Of a stretch of DNA of 7,419 nucleotides, positions 5,454 to 7,419 are shown piece by piece. The position numbers and the translations under genes were made by a program. Below the pieces are notes generated by a model that was not told where the DNA came from, ran no database searches, and saw nothing but the letters and a program-made list of their open reading frames with translations. Origin of the DNA: Candidatus Coatesiibacteriota bacterium (lineage in GTDB: Bacteria; B130-G9); the NCBI GenBank assembly GCA_003647755.1, contig QMNL01000069.1, positions 1 to 7,419 on the forward strand. The letters are read 5' to 3'. Each line of letters opens with the position of its first letter. The first letter of the stretch is position 1.

Positions 5454-7244
5454 CTAATCCACAACCGCCGATCGCTTTAGCTCCACGAACTCCCTCTCAA
5501 GCTCGCTCCCCCCTGCCGTGTCTCCCCCCTGTATTCTGCTGAGGTATTCCTCGTGCATCTCATGAGCCCTTCTGGCCAGTGCATTGCGCCTGAGCTTGTC
5601 CACAAGCCTGGAGAAACCGCTCCCGTCGATGACCGACTCGCAGAAAGCGAGCTGGGAGATGAAGCTCCTCTGGGCCTCGCCCTCGAACTTGTCCAACAGT
5701 CCGGAAAGCGTTACCTCCTTACCCGAGCGGAACGCCGAGAAACACTCCTCCACCAGCTCCCGCAGGAACTCGCTCGTTATCAGTCCGGGGTCAACGCTCT
5801 CGCAAGCAATCCTCAGCGCCTCCTCGTCCGTAACGATCAATCGAACCAGGTCTCGCTCCTCCGCGAGGAACTGTCTCTCCTTCAGAGCCTTGATCTCCTC
5901 ACCAACCTTCGAGCGGCCAGATAGCCTATGCAACTCCGCAAACACGATCTCCTGATCCACGCTCAGCTCGTCCGCCAGCATCCGGACATAGTGGTTCCTC
6001 TCGACCAGCGTCAGCCTCGAAAGCGAAGGCAGGACCTCTTTGAGCACGGCCAACTTGCCGTCAACTGTCCCGACGTCGAACTTCTGCAGCGTCTCCTTGA
6101 TGAGAAACTCCGGAAAGGCGGGCGCCTGCCGTAGCGATTCCATGAGCTCCCCGCCACCAACTCGCTTCACGTAATCGTCAGGATCGTCCTCGCCCGGCGC
6201 CTTGAAAACACGAGGACGCAACCCCTCCCTGCTGAAAACATCGAAACTCCTCAACGAGGCGCTCGTGCCTGCGCGGTCCGCGTCGAAGAAGACTACCGGA
6301 CGCTCCGTGTATCTCTTGATTAGCGCACATTGCTGAGGCGTGAGCGCCGTGCCACATGTTGCGACAACGTTTCTTATCCCGGCCTCGAAAAGTGCTATCA
6401 CGTCCATGTAGCCCTCAACGAGGACGACGAACCCCTCGCTGCGCACAGCCTCCCTCGCCTGGTGCAATCCGTATAGCGTCCTGCTTTTGTGATAGACGAG
6501 CGATTCGGGTGAGTTGAGATACTTAGCGCCCTCCTCCTTCGTTTTTCCTCCCTCCTCCTTCACCCCTCCAAGAACCCGGCCACCGAATCCACGCACGTTG
6601 CCTGCGATGTCCACGATCGGAAAGATTATCCGCCCCCTGAAGCGATCGTAATAGTTCCCCTGCTTGCCCTTTGAGGCCAGACCGAGGGTCTCCAGAAGCG
6701 CAAGATCGCTCGCCCTCTTGCCGAAATGCCCGCAAACATCGTCCCAGCTCTCCCTGGCGTAGCCAATGCCGAACGTCCTGATGGCGTCATCACTGACGCC
6801 GCGGCCCTTGAGATACTCAAGCGCTTTTGAGCCGGCCTCCCTGTCAATGAGATTCCGCTGAAAATGCGCGGCAACCTTCCTGTTGAGATCGAGGAGGGTC
6901 TGCCGGAGCCGGGCTGTCTTATCGATTTTCTCGCCGTCTTCTGTCCGGAGCGGAACGCCATATCGCCTCGCCAGTGTGCGGACAGCCTGCCCGAACGTCA
7001 GCCCATCGATCTTCATGAGGAAGGTGAACACGTTGCCGCCCTCGCCACAGCCGAAGCACCGGAACATCTGGCGAGTCGGGCTCACCATGAACGAAGGTGT
7101 CTTCTCCTTGTGAAATGGGCAAAGCGCCTTGAAGTTCTGGCCGGCGGGCCTCAGCGTGAGGTATTCAGAGATCACCTGCACGATATCAGCCCTGTTCCGA
7201 ACCTCGTCGATCACCGCTTGGGAGTAGTATCTCTTACTGCCCAA
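5454..7244 (-). CDS. dnaG: DNA primase DnaG
   Basis: The 596-residue protein would synthesise RNA primers at the replication fork together with the replicative helicase. Domains in order: N-terminal CHC2 zinc-binding domain with Cys42, His45, Cys63 and Cys66 (LCPFHKEKTPSF...FRCFGCGEGGNVF); the primase catalytic subdomain with the basic YDRFRGRIIFPI motif (199-210) and KYLNSPES (241-248); the TOPRIM core with VEGYMD (276-281, Glu277), FFDADRAG (319-326, Asp321 and Asp323) and DDPDDYV (353-359); and a C-terminal helical helicase-binding-like region from ~385. Length is normal for the family. An in-frame TGA at 7256-7254 lies just upstream, so the first possible start is TTG at 7244, with GAGG seven bases before it; the protein then begins at the usual place ahead of the IDEVRNRADIVQVISEYL helix. 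Oddity: a low-complexity insert with a tandem heptapeptide (228-241) precedes KYLNSPE. Stop and tyrS start are adjacent. Confidence 0.97.
   Translation of the reverse strand: MGSKRYYSQAVIDEVRNRADIVQVISEYLTLRPAGQNFKALCPFHKEKTPSFMVSPTRQMFRCFGCGEGGNVFTFLMKIDGLTFGQAVRTLARRYGVPLRTEDGEKIDKTARLRQTLLDLNRKVAAHFQRNLIDREAGSKALEYLKGRGVSDDAIRTFGIGYARESWDDVCGHFGKRASDLALLETLGLASKGKQGNYYDRFRGRIIFPIVDIAGNVRGFGGRVLGGVKEEGGKTKEEGAKYLNSPESLVYHKSRTLYGLHQAREAVRSEGFVVLVEGYMDVIALFEAGIRNVVATCGTALTPQQCALIKRYTERPVVFFDADRAGTSASLRSFDVFSREGLRPRVFKAPGEDDPDDYVKRVGGGELMESLRQAPAFPEFLIKETLQKFDVGTVDGKLAVLKEVLPSLSRLTLVERNHYVRMLADELSVDQEIVFAELHRLSGRSKVGEEIKALKERQFLAEERDLVRLIVTDEEALRIACESVDPGLITSEFLRELVEECFSAFRSGKEVTLSGLLDKFEGEAQRSFISQLAFCESVIDGSGFSRLVDKLRRNALARRAHEMHEEYLSRIQGGDTAGGSELEREFVELKRSAVVD
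6522..6563 (-). repeat. In-frame 21-bp tandem duplication inside dnaG
   Basis: Two adjacent 21-base units (6543-6563 and 6522-6542) encode VKEEGGK and TKEEGAK. They share an uninterrupted AAGGAGGAGGG core and match at about 15 of 21 positions. The insert lies on the loop between the RVL strand and the KYLNSPES motif of the primase catalytic subdomain, where other DnaG proteins have a shorter link. Confidence 0.8.
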
Positions 7245-7260
7245 CTCTCTCCCTCATCAT
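7234..7260 (-). other. Eight-codon mini-ORF overlapping the dnaG start
   Basis: Minus-strand ATG at 7260 opens an ORF for MMRERVGQ ending at TAA 7236-7234, one frame off and overlapping the first codons of dnaG. It has two consecutive ATG codons but no clear ribosome binding site of its own. It could be chance, or a small upstream ORF that modulates dnaG initiation. Confidence 0.3.
7245..7255 (-). promoter_or_regulatory. Ribosome binding site for the TTG start of dnaG
   Basis: The minus strand reads GAGGGAGAGAG immediately before TTG at 7244. GAGG is spaced seven bases from the start codon. The two ATG codons just upstream (7260 and 7257) are in another frame and the dnaG frame is closed by TGA at 7256-7254, so this purine run most likely directs initiation at the TTG. 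Confidence 0.65.
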
Positions 7261-7296
7261 GAAAAGCCCACACTGAAGTATGTCCGCACTGGAATT

Positions 7297-7326
7297 ATCA
7301 TACGCCATGCCGACCCCTGACTTCAA
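7297..7326 (-). promoter_or_regulatory. Predicted sigma-70-type promoter of the dnaG-tyrS operon
   Basis: On the minus strand TTGAAG (7326-7321) serves as a -35 element, an 18-base spacer follows, and TATGAT (7302-7297) is the -10 element. Transcription would start near 7290, giving a leader of roughly 45 bases before the dnaG TTG. It is the best match in the region ahead of the operon and lies where a promoter is expected. Whether an upstream gene also reads through into this operon cannot be seen. Confidence 0.5.
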
Positions 7327-7378
7327 TGTCGTCCTCAGAGGAGTTTCCCCAATCGTGCCCGGGCCTGCTCAACTGAAG

Positions 7379-7411
7379 CGTTCTTCCTGCATCCCCGTAA
7401 GGGGATGAACG
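7379..7411. repeat. Bulged stem-loop with GTAA tetraloop near the right edge
   Basis: CATCCCC (7390-7396) and GGGGATG (7401-7407) form a perfect 7-bp stem around GTAA. The flanking CGTT (7379-7382) and AACG (7408-7411) can add four pairs, leaving a 7-base bulge CTTCCTG on the 5' side. As + strand RNA the loop is a GNRA-type tetraloop. No T-run follows on either strand, so it is not an obvious terminator. Its role is unknown. Confidence 0.5.
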
Positions 7412-7419
7412 TGAGTAGC

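Larger units (their letters stand above)
7261..7419. other. Non-coding region upstream of dnaG
   Basis: This stretch holds the predicted dnaG promoter and the right-edge hairpin. I see no convincing gene. On the minus strand two frames are open from the right edge, one to a TGA at 7337-7335 (27 codons) and one to a TGA at 7300-7298 (39 codons); either could be the tail of an upstream gene, but neither shows a recognisable motif. On the + strand a 42-codon ORF at 7280-7408 has no ribosome binding site. Confidence 0.5.

Noticed and set aside
5441..5456. T-box or other tRNA-sensing leader ahead of tyrS
   Set aside because: tyrS begins immediately after the dnaG stop, leaving no leader for such an element.
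5553..5955. Two overlapping 123-codon + strand ORFs opposite the dnaG C-terminus
   Set aside because: Shadow frames of dnaG; overlapping each other and lacking domains.
7280..7408. 42-codon + strand ORF starting at ATG 7280
   Set aside because: No ribosome binding site, no motif, overlaps the predicted dnaG promoter and the hairpin.
7338..7418. Open minus-strand frame from the right edge that could be the C-terminus of an upstream gene
   Set aside because: Only 27 codons visible, no motif, and a competing frame is also open; cannot be supported without sequence beyond 7419.
7379..7419. CRISPR array at the right edge
   Set aside because: Only one palindromic unit, no second repeat or spacer in the window and no cas gene; kept only as a hairpin.

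Overview
The window is a piece of a bacterial chromosome from a diderm (Gram-negative-type) organism. The evidence is a secretin-type outer-membrane channel gene next to a PilP-like gene. Base composition looks moderately GC-rich by eye (roughly mid-50s percent), and non-ATG starts are common: TTG for dnaG and GTG for the M20 peptidase. I cannot assign a phylum. The proteins are divergent enough to suggest a little-studied lineage, but that is inference. No insertion sequence, tRNA, rRNA or proven CRISPR array is visible.

Layout. Left part (about 1-1670, + strand): the 3' end of a type IV pilus/secretion operon. It holds the C-terminal part of a PilP-like pilotin/alignment protein that runs off the left edge, then a short PilQ/GspD-family secretin coupled by an ATGA overlap, then a strong intrinsic terminator at 1640-1668. 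The first two proteins would work together in the cell envelope, PilP linking the inner-membrane assembly platform to the PilQ channel.

Right part (7326 down to 1745, - strand): a compact four-gene operon converging on the pilus operon. A plausible sigma-70-type promoter at 7297-7326 precedes dnaG (primase, TTG start), then tyrS (tyrosyl-tRNA synthetase, abutting dnaG), then an unrecognised 409-residue protein with an Arg/Ser-rich disordered head, a conserved-looking helical core, a coiled coil and an acidic tail, and finally an M20-family amidohydrolase/dipeptidase coupled by a GTGA overlap. Replication and translation housekeeping genes thus share a transcript with an uncharacterised charge-segregated protein and a metallopeptidase.

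The most interesting object is the unknown third gene. From memory, its core resembles a helical segment usually attached to polysaccharide glycosyltransferases or methyltransferases, here without any enzyme domain and flanked by oppositely charged disordered ends. Other points are a 7-residue tandem duplication inserted in DnaG, an 8-codon mini-ORF overlapping the dnaG TTG start, a minimal secretin, a degenerate lid region in the M20 enzyme, and a bulged hairpin with a GTAA loop at the right edge.
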